Source: a virus. From it: a stretch of 38,595 nucleotides of DNA. Below are positions 1 through 5,756 of the stretch, one piece after another. The DNA lies in the IMG/VR virus record IMGVR_UViG_3300036444_000046, positions 1 through 38,595 of that record. One strand, written 5' to 3'. The notes beneath the pieces are model-generated. The model was not told the origin of the DNA, did no database searches, and saw only the letters and a list, made by a program, of their open reading frames with translations. Position numbers and translations under genes: made by a program. Positions within the stretch are counted from its first letter, which is position 1; the number at the start of each line of letters is the position of its first letter.

Positions 1-1053
1 GAAATGCTCATCGCCAAGGCCGCCCCGATGATATAGCTCCAGTGTTGCCTTTGCCCGCTCCAGCGCGCCCGCCGCCTTCTCTGAGGCGATGTCCTGCACT
101 GGCTGTGCTTTGGGCGCGGCGGCGATGGCGGCTTCAAGGGCATCGCAAATCGTGAGGATGTATTTCGGGTCAAGCCGCCATTGGGTGTTGGCCGCAAGCA
201 TTTCGTTCGCCGCCGCCCGAGCAATGCTGAGGGCTGGTTCCGCCTCCACCGCTCTCTCATCTGAGACGATGTCCTGCACTGGCTGTGCTTTGGGCGCGGC
301 GGCTGACTGCGGGCGAAGGGCAAGAATGCGATTGGCTTTTGACAGGGCCAGCTCCTGCGAGCTTTTGACCATGTCCTCTTCCCACTCATGCTCGCTTCGG
401 ATCAGCAGGAAGGAATGCGGATCGATGATTTTGGCGATATCTTCCGCCTCCACCGCTCTCTCATCTGAGGCGGTGACGGGGTAGACGGGCAAAGGCGAAT
501 GCTTGGGCTTTGCGGCTTGCTTGGCTCTGATCTGCTCAACCTTCGTCCAGATGCGCGCCAGTTCGGTTTCTCCAGCTACGTGCTTGTCGAGGCCGTGCGC
601 GAGGCAGTAGGCCGCGAGTGTGACCTCGACGCCGCCAACTTCCTGCGATGGCTCGCCTGCATCGCGAGACCACACGTAATCGCGCAGTGGCAGCACGCGA
701 GCTGGATCGTAGCCGCCCGATTGCAGTAGTTCGAAAACCTCCTCAAGGAGCCGGTCTCCTCGCTCGACGCGATCCGCGCTGATCTCTTCGCCGAAGCAAG
801 CCAGCATCCACGGCTGAACACGCTGCTGGAAGGTCTCCGCCACCGCCTGCGGCTCTATCGCTGCTAGGATGCGGGCTTCGTATTTCGCGATGGCGTCGAG
901 AGCACGATCAAGCTTGTCTTCGCCTTCCTCACGGGAACTTTCGTCTTGACCGTAGCCGGGCGTTTTCATCGCATGTTCGAAAACTGGCACCAGTTCGGAC
1001 AGGGCGGCATGGAGGCTCCCGGCCTGTGCGGCTATATCGGCGGTGTTAGGCAT
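1..1053 (-). CDS. MazG-like protein with C-terminal repeats (3' end outside window)
   Basis: I read an uninterrupted frame of 351 codons from an ATG at 1053 to the left edge with no stop, so the gene is 3'-truncated by the window. Residues about 95-155 resemble the all-alpha MazG-like nucleotide pyrophosphohydrolase fold: an EExxE motif in LLEEVFELLQ and, about 30 residues later, EVGGVEVTLAAYC at the place of the usual ExxD helix, with the Asp replaced by Gly. A catalytic role as a nucleotide pyrophosphohydrolase is therefore inference. After about residue 195 the protein becomes repetitive, with AAPKAQPVQDI and SDERAVEAE recurring every 60-68 residues and separated by variable segments, a layout like modular phage early proteins. 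The start overlaps the ssb stop by one base (TGATG), so translation is probably coupled. It is the most distal visible gene of the leftward early operon. Confidence is high that it is a gene and moderate for MazG. Confidence 0.72.
   Translation of the reverse strand, partial: MPNTADIAAQAGSLHAALSELVPVFEHAMKTPGYGQDESSREEGEDKLDRALDAIAKYEARILAAIEPQAVAETFQQRVQPWMLACFGEEISADRVERGDRLLEEVFELLQSGGYDPARVLPLRDYVWSRDAGEPSQEVGGVEVTLAAYCLAHGLDKHVAGETELARIWTKVEQIRAKQAAKPKHSPLPVYPVTASDERAVEAEDIAKIIDPHSFLLIRSEHEWEEDMVKSSQELALSKANRILALRPQSAAAPKAQPVQDIVSDERAVEAEPALSIARAAANEMLAANTQWRLDPKYILTICDALEAAIAAAPKAQPVQDIASEKAAGALERAKATLELYHRGGLGDEHF
80..303. repeat. 44-bp direct repeat pair, 180 bp apart
   Basis: Positions 80-123 and 260-303 are identical except for one base (86 versus 266). 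Both lie in the same reading frame of the minus-strand MazG-like gene and encode the APKAQPVQDI segment. The 180-bp period is a multiple of three, so unequal recombination between the copies would add or delete 60 residues without breaking the frame. Confidence 0.9.
238..469. repeat. 28-bp direct repeat pair, 204 bp apart
   Basis: Positions 238-265 and 442-469 are identical. They encode the SDERAVEAE segment of the minus-strand MazG-like protein. The pair interlocks with the 44-bp repeats at 80-123 and 260-303, so the C-terminal half of the gene consists of two degenerate repeat units. The 204-bp period also preserves the frame. Confidence 0.9.
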
Positions 1054-1592
1054 CACCCCCTCCATTCCGGAGCGAACGGGATTTCGTCATCCAGTTCCCG
1101 ATTGCCGCCGCCGAAGCTGCCGCCACCACCGCCGAACCGCGACTGCTGGTCGCGTGCGCGGTTCTCGATCTGGCGTCGCTGGTCGGCGTCGCGCGTTGTG
1201 CCGTAGTCTTCAGGATCGTCGGATGACGGCGGGCGATTGGACGCCTTTTCGAGGATCTGCAGTTCGCCCCGGAAACGGTTCAGGACCACTTCGGTCGAGT
1301 ATCGCTCGATCCCGTCCTGGCCGGTCCACTTGCGTGTCTGCTGCTGGCCTTCGATGTAGACCTTCATGCCCTTCTTCAGGTACTGCTCGGCGACCTTGGC
1401 GATCTGCTCGTTGAACACGACCACTGAATGCCATTCGGTGCGTTCCTTGCGCTCGCCGCTTTCCTTGTCCCGCCAGGTCTCGGACGTGGCGATGCGGAAC
1501 GACACGACAGGCTGATCCGACTGCGTGCGGCGCACGTCGGGCTCGGCACCGAGGTTGCCGACGAGAATGACTTTGTTGACTGATCCGGCCAT
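1053..1592 (-). CDS. ssb: Single-stranded DNA-binding protein
   Basis: This 179-residue protein opens with MAGSVNKVILVGNLGAEPDV, the canonical start of the bacterial SSB OB-fold, followed by the conserved SFRIATSE and EWHSVVVFN segments up to about residue 110. A Gly/Asn/Arg-rich linker (GGGGGSFGGGNRE) follows. It should coat single-stranded DNA at the phage replication fork and recruit partner proteins. The acidic protein-interaction tip DDEIPF is present, but six residues (APEWRG) follow it, whereas in most bacterial SSBs the tip is the C-terminus. The ATG at 1592 shares a base with the upstream gene's stop (TAATG), so no separate ribosome-binding site is needed. It lies in the leftward early operon with clamp and GapR genes, which supports a replication role. 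Confidence 0.95.
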   Translation of the reverse strand: MAGSVNKVILVGNLGAEPDVRRTQSDQPVVSFRIATSETWRDKESGERKERTEWHSVVVFNEQIAKVAEQYLKKGMKVYIEGQQQTRKWTGQDGIERYSTEVVLNRFRGELQILEKASNRPPSSDDPEDYGTTRDADQRRQIENRARDQQSRFGGGGGSFGGGNRELDDEIPFAPEWRG

Positions 1593-1837
1593 TACGGTTC
1601 GATCCCCATTGCGGTCAGGGTGGAATTGATGGTGGCGATCTGCTGGTCGAGTGAGGCTTTGACATCGCCGACGATGCCGCCGAGATAGGCGGTCGACAGT
1701 GACACGGCGCCGGCCGAAGCGCCGTCACCGACCATCAGTCGCACCGGCTCGCTGTCGAGGCGGGAGCGCATGGCCATGGCGGCCTTGCGTTCCTCGAATA
1801 GCTTCAGTGCGCGGTTGATGTCCTGATGGTTCAGCAT
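1592..1837 (-). CDS. Hypothetical protein (81 aa)
   Basis: I do not recognise this 81-residue protein. It starts [20 protein letters not shown] and is predicted mostly helical, with no membrane segment, cysteine cluster or signal peptide. Its stop overlaps the ssb start by one base and its ATG overlaps the stop of the GapR gene by one base (TGATG), so it is embedded in a translationally coupled chain between gapR and ssb. That position suggests an early DNA-metabolism accessory role, but this is inference from context only. Confidence that it is a real gene comes from the seamless overlaps on both sides. Confidence 0.7.
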   Translation of the reverse strand: MLNHQDINRALKLFEERKAAMAMRSRLDSEPVRLMVGDGASAGAVSLSTAYLGGIVGDVKASLDQQIATINSTLTAMGIEP

Positions 1838-2097
1838 CAGGCCATTCCCAATGCGGCCTTGTAGAGGTCGAGGATCGTTTCCTCTTCATGGCGTTCGGCC
1901 TGATCCTTCTTGCGGAGCCTGACCAACTGGCGGATGGCGGACACCTCAAAACCGGTCCCCTTCGCTTCCGCGTATACGTCCTTGATATCGTCGGCGATCG
2001 TCTTTTTTTCTTCCTCGAGACGCTCGATGCGTTCGATGAGAGCACGGAGCTGACCAGCAGCCACCGTCTGGCTGGTTTCGGTGATTTCGTCGGCCAT
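1837..2097 (-). CDS. gapR: GapR-family DNA-binding protein (DUF2312)
   Basis: This 86-residue protein carries the full DUF2312/GapR signature: [35 protein letters not shown], then [19 protein letters not shown] and [10 protein letters not shown]. In Caulobacter GapR is a nucleoid protein that binds overtwisted DNA, stimulates topoisomerases and is needed for replication; a phage copy may act at its own fork. I chose the ATG at 2097 rather than the longer frame to 2184 because MADEITE matches the family N-terminus and AGAAGGA lies at good spacing upstream. The frame above it lacks similarity and overlaps a palindromic repeat. The stop overlaps the next gene by one base. A truncated paralogue lies just upstream at 2174-2350. 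Confidence 0.93.
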   Translation of the reverse strand: MADEITETSQTVAAGQLRALIERIERLEEEKKTIADDIKDVYAEAKGTGFEVSAIRQLVRLRKKDQAERHEEETILDLYKAALGMA

Positions 2098-2116
2098 TGT
2101 GTAATTCCTTCTGGAA

Positions 2117-2152
2117 GAAGGCGTGTCGCCTAAATCGAAGGCGTGTCGCCTA
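2117..2152. promoter_or_regulatory. Two 13-bp palindromes in 20-bp phase (candidate operator)
   Basis: The 16-bp sequence GAAGGCGTGTCGCCTA occurs twice, at 2117-2132 and 2137-2152. Each contains a perfect palindrome, AGGCG-TGT-CGCCT, at 2119-2131 and 2139-2151. The centres are exactly 20 bp apart, about two helical turns, so bound dimers would sit on the same DNA face. The pair lies between the truncated and intact GapR genes, about 20 bp before the intact gene's start codon. Its binding protein is unknown; it could also act as an RNA structure in the leader. Confidence 0.65.
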
Positions 2153-2173
2153 GTTAAGTACTTGATCCTATTA

Positions 2174-2350
2174 CTAGGCTGCAATCTTTAGGGAGGATAC
2201 GAAGCCGGTGCCCTTCGCCTCGGCGTAGACATCCTTGATGTCGTCACCGATGGTCTTCTTCTCTTCCTCCAGGCGCTCGATGCGCTCGATGAGTGCGCGC
2301 AGCTGGCCAGCGGCGACCGTCTGGCTGGTCTCGGTGATTTCGTCGGACAT
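2174..2350 (-). pseudogene. C-terminally truncated GapR/DUF2312 paralogue
   Basis: A 58-residue frame from ATG at 2350 to TAG at 2174-2176 begins [16 protein letters not shown] and matches the neighbouring GapR at about 48 of the first 50 residues, ending in AEAKGTGF. It then diverges into VSSLKIAA and stops, so the C-terminal helices of the family (about 35 residues) are missing. A proper AAGGAG ribosome-binding site precedes the ATG, 11 bp after the dnaN stop. Nucleotide differences from the intact copy are mostly synonymous third-position changes, so this is not a recent tandem duplication and the N-terminal part seems to have been under selection. It may be a decaying copy, or a functional short form made of the long coiled-coil helix. 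Confidence 0.8.
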
Positions 2351-2361
2351 GAAAAACTCCT

Positions 2362-3510
2362 TTAGAAGCGACGTGGGCCGATCAGGAAGGTCGCGCCTTC
2401 GCTGCCGACGACGTGGAAGAACCGGCCGATTTCGGGCGGCATGTGGATGGCGATTTCCTTAGACCGCGCGGCGTCGATCGCGTCGCGCAGGTAATGGGCG
2501 GCAAAGGCGACTTCGGAACCGGCCGGCGTCGAGCCGGTGTCGGCGTCCACCAGGTCTTCGGCGTCGCCATTGTCGCCGCGTCCGAAGAGTTCGATGGCGT
2601 CGTCGCGCACCGTCATCCTGATGGTTCGGATGGCTTCACGCTTGCCCTTGCCGTCCGTCTTCGGCGCGACAAGCAGGCCGTCGATCGCGCGCTGCATTGC
2701 CTCGGCCGAGACGCGAACGATGAGGTCGCTCAACTCCGGCAGCATGCCGGGATAGTCGAAGAAGGTGGCGTCGATAAGCTTCGAGACGATGCGAATGCGC
2801 TGGGCCTCGATCGTGATAGTGTTTTCGTTGCCGGAAACGGTGATGCCGCTTTCGTCGCCGCCGAAGATGCGCAGCACTTCCTTGACTGTCTTCGGCGGGA
2901 TGATCACGCCTGGCAGGCTGCCGTCGCGCGTCGGAAATTCGCCGGTCATCTCGGGATCGTCCATGTCGACGATATGGATGTGGTAGCCGTCCGCCGCGAT
3001 GACGCGCAGCTGGCCGTCGAATTGGTGCAGGAACGGGCCATGCAGCATGGTGCGGTTCAGGTCTGTGCTGACCGCCCTTTCGGTGCGGGACAGCACGTCG
3101 CACAACTCGTGCGCCAGCAGCTTGATTGACCAGCTTGCCTCGCGGCCATGCAGGTGCGGGAACATGTCGGCAGGCAGGATCGCCTGCGTGAGTCGCGCCT
3201 TGCCGTGACGGGCGGTGACGTTGCGCAGGTCCTCGTCGAATTCCAGCGTGCCGGTTTCGTCGCCCTTGCCGGCGCGCAGGATGAAGAATTCGAGGATCGA
3301 GCGCGGGATCGCGGTGCTGACCTCGGCGTCGGCTTTGCACTCGACGATGACGCGGGCCTCAACATCCATATCCGACATGGTCAATTTCAGCGAGGTCCGG
3401 TCGGCGTCGAGCAGGGCGTGGTCGAGGATCTCGAAATCCCTCGATCCGGCCGGCACGTTACGAATGGCCTTGGCTGCTTCGGCGAAGGCGGAAGCGTTGA
3501 AGGAGATCAT
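2362..3510 (-). CDS. dnaN: DNA polymerase III sliding clamp (beta subunit)
   Basis: The 382-residue product matches the bacterial beta clamp in length and layout. [18 protein letters not shown] corresponds to the first clamp helix, [12 protein letters not shown] to the central conserved strand (the family's ATDGHRL-like motif), and [20 protein letters not shown] to the start of the third domain. It should encircle DNA and tether a replicative polymerase. No phage polymerase is seen in the window, so it would be expected to work with the host polymerase III. The annotated frame could extend to 3630, but the ATG at 3510 is the family start and overlaps the upstream stop by four bases (ATGA). 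A chromosomal dnaN is always present in the host, so this is an accessory phage clamp. Confidence 0.93.
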   Translation of the reverse strand: MISFNASAFAEAAKAIRNVPAGSRDFEILDHALLDADRTSLKLTMSDMDVEARVIVECKADAEVSTAIPRSILEFFILRAGKGDETGTLEFDEDLRNVTARHGKARLTQAILPADMFPHLHGREASWSIKLLAHELCDVLSRTERAVSTDLNRTMLHGPFLHQFDGQLRVIAADGYHIHIVDMDDPEMTGEFPTRDGSLPGVIIPPKTVKEVLRIFGGDESGITVSGNENTITIEAQRIRIVSKLIDATFFDYPGMLPELSDLIVRVSAEAMQRAIDGLLVAPKTDGKGKREAIRTIRMTVRDDAIELFGRGDNGDAEDLVDADTGSTPAGSEVAFAAHYLRDAIDAARSKEIAIHMPPEIGRFFHVVGSEGATFLIGPRRF

Positions 3511-3920
3511 AGCGAGAGGCTTCCCTGTCCGGAGTGAATTTGCGCCAGCATCTTGGCGGCGGCAGGCGACATGAAGCCTTGGTCTGGAACCATGGATTGG
3601 AGCAGGGCCAAGGCCTCGTCGACGCGGCATTCTGCTATGAGGCGCTGTAAGCGCTCGGCGTCTGTTCGGAAGTCACCGATCCAATCTGGCTCGTATTCTT
3701 CAGGCAACCGGCCGAGAGCATGTGCTCGCTCAACCATGAGGTCGAGAAGGATCGTCCCGCGTTCAGTCAGTTGCCACTCATCGTTGATGAGCTTTGCGGT
3801 GCGATCTTCGAGAGACTCGAGAAGCTCGCTTGCCGCAGTGCCGTTGACAAGCAAGGCAAACAGCTTCGCGCTTGCCACGCTGTCAAGAATATCGACGAAG
3901 TCGGTCGCGTTAACGCCCAT
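3507..3920 (-). CDS. Hypothetical protein (137 aa)
   Basis: I do not recognise this 137-residue protein. It begins MGVNATDFVDILDSVASAKL and contains WQLTERGTILLDLMVER, which has the look of a winged-helix or helical-bundle segment. The C-terminal part is helical and rich in Ala and Leu. There is no signal peptide or membrane segment. I placed the start at 3920 because GAGGAGG lies just upstream and the ATG overlaps the stop of the HD-domain gene by one base; the longer frame to 4130 is the antisense-like extension and is Arg/Pro-rich. The gene lies between the HD phosphohydrolase and the sliding clamp, so a role in replication is possible but unproven. Confidence 0.7.
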   Translation of the reverse strand: MGVNATDFVDILDSVASAKLFALLVNGTAASELLESLEDRTAKLINDEWQLTERGTILLDLMVERAHALGRLPEEYEPDWIGDFRTDAERLQRLIAECRVDEALALLQSMVPDQGFMSPAAAKMLAQIHSGQGSLSL

Positions 3921-4576
3921 CACATCCTCCTCGCGTTGGGGCAAAGCTGGTCGAGCCGGCGGCGGAATTCCTCGACCGCCTTGGCAACGGGCCATGCGGC
4001 GAGCTTGCCGCGCAGGCGGATAGGCTTGGCGGTTTCGACGCCACCGCCCCATTCGGCGGGCGGCGGCATCAGGAGATGGCGCCGCTCGGTGGCGAGCATG
4101 CGGATGTCGTATTCCTTGACGCGTTCCCAATAGGTTTTGCCGGGTTGCGGCAGGCCAGCGGCGCGCCAGATGGCCACGTCGAGCTTCGACTTGGCTACGG
4201 CAATCACAGTGCGGACGCGCTCGGTCGAGCCGAAGATGTCCAGTTCGATGCTGGCGAGCCAGTTCGCCACGGGCGTCGTCAGGTCGCCGATGATATATTC
4301 ATGCGCGTCGTGAAGCAGAAAATAGGCGGCAAGGTTCGCGTCGCCGGTCTCTTCCAATGCCGCGTCGGCGCCGACGACGCTGTGCTGGATAACCGAATAG
4401 GGATTGCCGGGAACGTGGCCGCCGAAGCGGCAGACGCGAGCCAGGCTTTCGGCGACATCACCGTAAAGGTCGATGTCGAGCGCCGAGAAAGCGGTGAGCG
4501 GGAAGGCGCGGCCGCTGATGGTCTGCTGCCACGGCTTGCTGTCGTCGATGGGGAAGGCGGAAGCGTGGACGGTCAT
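3920..4576 (-). CDS. HD-domain phosphohydrolase (YfbR-like nucleotidase)
   Basis: The 218-residue protein has the metal-binding pattern of the HD superfamily: His at about 65 in VIQHSVVGAD, the His-Asp pair at about 89-90 in FLLHDAHEY, and Asp at about 98 in IIGDLTTPV. Spacing and the HEYIIGDL-like string resemble YfbR-type 5'-deoxynucleotidases and related phage enzymes, which remove phosphate from deoxynucleoside monophosphates. The likely role is adjusting the nucleotide pool during phage replication; substrate is inference. The protein is cytosolic, with no signal or membrane segment. Both ends overlap neighbouring genes, by four bases upstream and one base downstream, so it belongs to the leftward early operon. 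Confidence 0.85.
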   Translation of the reverse strand: MTVHASAFPIDDSKPWQQTISGRAFPLTAFSALDIDLYGDVAESLARVCRFGGHVPGNPYSVIQHSVVGADAALEETGDANLAAYFLLHDAHEYIIGDLTTPVANWLASIELDIFGSTERVRTVIAVAKSKLDVAIWRAAGLPQPGKTYWERVKEYDIRMLATERRHLLMPPPAEWGGGVETAKPIRLRGKLAAWPVAKAVEEFRRRLDQLCPNARRM

Positions 4577-5163
4577 TGCGCCGGCCTCCCTTCGATCTTC
4601 TGTTGGGCGGCGAGCGCATAGACGACGCGGTTGCGCTCACGCTCCAGCAGGGGCAGGCGTGACAGGAACGCTTCAAGCAGCTTCAGGCAGCGTTCGCCTT
4701 GACTCACCCATGGATCGAGCTTCCAGGCGGCGCGCGCCGTGCAGTAGCGACGCCACGCCCCTGCGGCGATGTCCTCGTCCTCGGGATCAAGGCCTGCTGT
4801 TTTGGGCATGTTGTGCGAGGCGGCCGCCAGTGCCTTGGTGACGATGTCGGGCACACGGTCGCCGGGTGGATCGACGCGTCGCACCCAGCTTTCCGACACG
4901 ATCAACGTGGCGGACGGCAGATGCTCGACGATCTCGGCCATGGTGAAGCCGCGGCTGCGCAGTTCGGCTTCACTGGCGCCGCCGTCGGCGCCAGTGAGTT
5001 CGCGCAGCATGTCGGCTAACTCAACGGCACGATGGTGCAGCTTCTGTTCGCCGGCAGGATGATCGGGACGCACCTGACTGGACGCGCGGTGGCCGGGTTT
5101 GTCGGCGAGGCTGGAGGCGATGGGACGCGGCATGGCGCCGCCACTGCGGACATGTGTCAGCAT
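4573..5163 (-). CDS. Hypothetical protein (196 aa)
   Basis: I do not recognise this 196-residue protein. It starts MLTHVRSGGAMPRPIAS, has a basic, probably disordered N-terminus, then a mixed region with SRGFTMAEIVEHLPSATLIV, which looks like a helix-turn-helix-type segment near residues 70-90, and a helical C-terminus ending in a coiled LLERERNRVVYALAAQQK. No signal peptide or membrane segment is visible. The ATG at 5163 overlaps the stop of the small membrane-protein gene by one base (TGATG), and its own stop overlaps the HD-domain gene start by four bases. It is therefore one of the first genes of the leftward early operon. An internal ATG exists a few codons in, so the exact start is uncertain. 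Confidence 0.72.
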   Translation of the reverse strand: MLTHVRSGGAMPRPIASSLADKPGHRASSQVRPDHPAGEQKLHHRAVELADMLRELTGADGGASEAELRSRGFTMAEIVEHLPSATLIVSESWVRRVDPPGDRVPDIVTKALAAASHNMPKTAGLDPEDEDIAAGAWRRYCTARAAWKLDPWVSQGERCLKLLEAFLSRLPLLERERNRVVYALAAQQKIEGRPAQ

Positions 5164-5312
5164 CAGTAAATCCTCGTGAGAAGGGAAACGGCGTAGAGAA
5201 AAACGGCGATGGCCAGCAGCGAGGCGAGCGCGCGCGGCAGACTGCAGTCCTCGTCGAAGCCGCGCGTGTTCCGCTTGCGTTCGCCTTCGAACGTGCCAAG
5301 ATGGCTGGTCAT
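5163..5312 (-). CDS. Small membrane protein, first gene of the leftward operon
   Basis: A 49-residue frame from the ATG at 5312 ends in LASLLAIAVFLYAVSLL followed by TRIY, a single hydrophobic membrane-spanning segment with a charged, basic N-terminal part (EGERKRNTRG). Its stop shares a base with the next gene's start (TGATG), the same coupling used all along this operon, which is the main reason to accept it. No good ribosome-binding site precedes the ATG; the bases upstream are the complement of the neighbour's Shine-Dalgarno, so expression may depend on read-through from elsewhere. The frame stays open upstream to 5684, but that extension is antisense to a convincing plus-strand gene. The function is unknown. 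Confidence 0.5.
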   Translation of the reverse strand: MTSHLGTFEGERKRNTRGFDEDCSLPRALASLLAIAVFLYAVSLLTRIY

Positions 5313-5317
5313 CGGTG

Positions 5318-5682
5318 GGAGGGGTTTATGCGTCGAGCGATAGCCGTTGCAGCCATTGTGCTGGCTGGAACTTGTGGCGGCACGTTGGCTGAAAGTCAGC
5401 GCGACATCGTTGCCAAGAAGTATGGGGACGCCATGGCAGCGGCTGAGGCCTGTCAAACTCTCAAATTCAACAGTTCGCGCGGTTCGCTCTACATCGTGGC
5501 CCTGGGTCTCAAGTTCGACGACAAGTTTCAGGCTATCGTCAAAAAACAGCGGGCCAAGGCGTTGGACGGGTTTCGGGAACGTTCCCAGATGGCTGTCTGC
5601 CAGGCCGGACTGTTTCTGTACGGTCCGGAGGGGACTGAAGCGCCCGGATTGCTGGAAGCTGAATGAGGACATAAACCCCTCC
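5318..5682. repeat. 13-bp inverted repeats flanking a secreted-protein gene
   Basis: GGAGGGGTTTATG at 5318-5330 and its exact reverse complement at 5670-5682 bracket the plus-strand gene 5328-5666. Each arm holds a Shine-Dalgarno and an ATG. Recombination between the arms would flip the 365-bp segment and place the secreted-protein gene behind the leftward promoter with its ribosome-binding site intact. Whether inversion occurs is not known. Confidence 0.8.
5328..5666 (+). CDS. Small secreted protein, probable moron
   Basis: The 112-residue product starts MRRAIAVAAIVLAGTCGGTLA, a clear Sec signal peptide with likely cleavage after Ala near residue 21, so the mature protein is periplasmic or secreted. 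The mature part contains two cysteines about 60 residues apart (AEACQTL and MAVCQAGLF) that could form a disulphide, and a C-terminal LYGPEGTEAPGLLE stretch. I do not know its function. GGAGGGG sits five bases before the ATG at 5328. It is transcribed against all its neighbours, between the leftward promoter and the leftward operon, which is typical of a moron (an accessory gene expressed from the prophage). No own promoter is obvious. A strong hairpin follows its stop. Its start and end are bracketed by 13-bp inverted repeats. Confidence 0.75.
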   Translation: MRRAIAVAAIVLAGTCGGTLAESQRDIVAKKYGDAMAAAEACQTLKFNSSRGSLYIVALGLKFDDKFQAIVKKQRAKALDGFRERSQMAVCQAGLFLYGPEGTEAPGLLEAE

Positions 5683-5700
5683 ATCGCGGTTTCGATGGAG
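5679..5700. terminator. 8-bp stem hairpin after the secreted-protein gene
   Basis: CTCCATCG at 5679-5686 pairs perfectly with CGATGGAG at 5693-5700 around a 6-base loop. It lies 12 bp after the stop of the plus-strand gene, where a terminator is expected, but no T-run follows on either strand. It also falls at the predicted 5' end of the leftward transcript, where it could fold over the ribosome-binding site. The function is uncertain. Confidence 0.4.
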
Positions 5701-5704
5701 CGGA

Positions 5705-5732
5705 ATTAAGTACGGAAATTATTCCGTGTCAA
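5705..5732 (-). promoter_or_regulatory. Leftward promoter PL
   Basis: On the minus strand a perfect -35 box TTGACA (5732-5727) is followed after 16 bp by CTTAAT (5710-5705, four of six matches to TATAAT). Operator-like sequence fills the spacer. Transcription would start near 5698 and run into the leftward early operon, passing first through the antisense of the secreted-protein gene. Confidence 0.65.
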
Positions 5733-5756
5733 TACGATGTAAGGAAATTATTCCGT
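5712..5756. promoter_or_regulatory. Left operators OL (two sites)
   Basis: Two near-identical 16-bp sites with dyad symmetry lie at 5712-5727 (ACGGAA-ATTA-TTCCGT) and 5741-5756 (AAGGAA-ATTA-TTCCGT), 29 bp apart. The first lies inside the PL spacer and the second overlaps the repressor stop codon. The same GGAA-N4-(T/A)TCC pattern recurs three times upstream of the repressor, so these are very probably repressor-binding sites. Confidence 0.75.

Noticed and set aside
89-484. Plus-strand open frame over the MazG-like repeats
   Set aside because: It is the reverse complement of a 351-codon open frame with plausible protein content; the repeats SCTGCALGAAA arise from the opposite strand.
1043-1414. 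Plus-strand frames opposite ssb
   Set aside because: Ser/Arg/Pro-rich shadows of a clear SSB gene on the other strand.
2098-2184. Extended GapR start up to 2184
   Set aside because: The extra residues show no family similarity and cover the palindromic repeats; ATG 2097 has a good ribosome-binding site and the family N-terminus.
3511-3630. Extended sliding clamp start
   Set aside because: The extra 40 residues are Arg/Pro-rich and antisense-like, and overlap another gene; MISFNASAF is the family start.
5163-5672. A 169-residue minus-strand frame starting after GGAGGGG at the PL transcript start
   Set aside because: It is antisense to a plus-strand gene with signal peptide and good codon use; only its last 49 codons look protein-like (membrane segment coupled to the next gene). 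Its ribosome-binding site is the inverted copy of the neighbour's.
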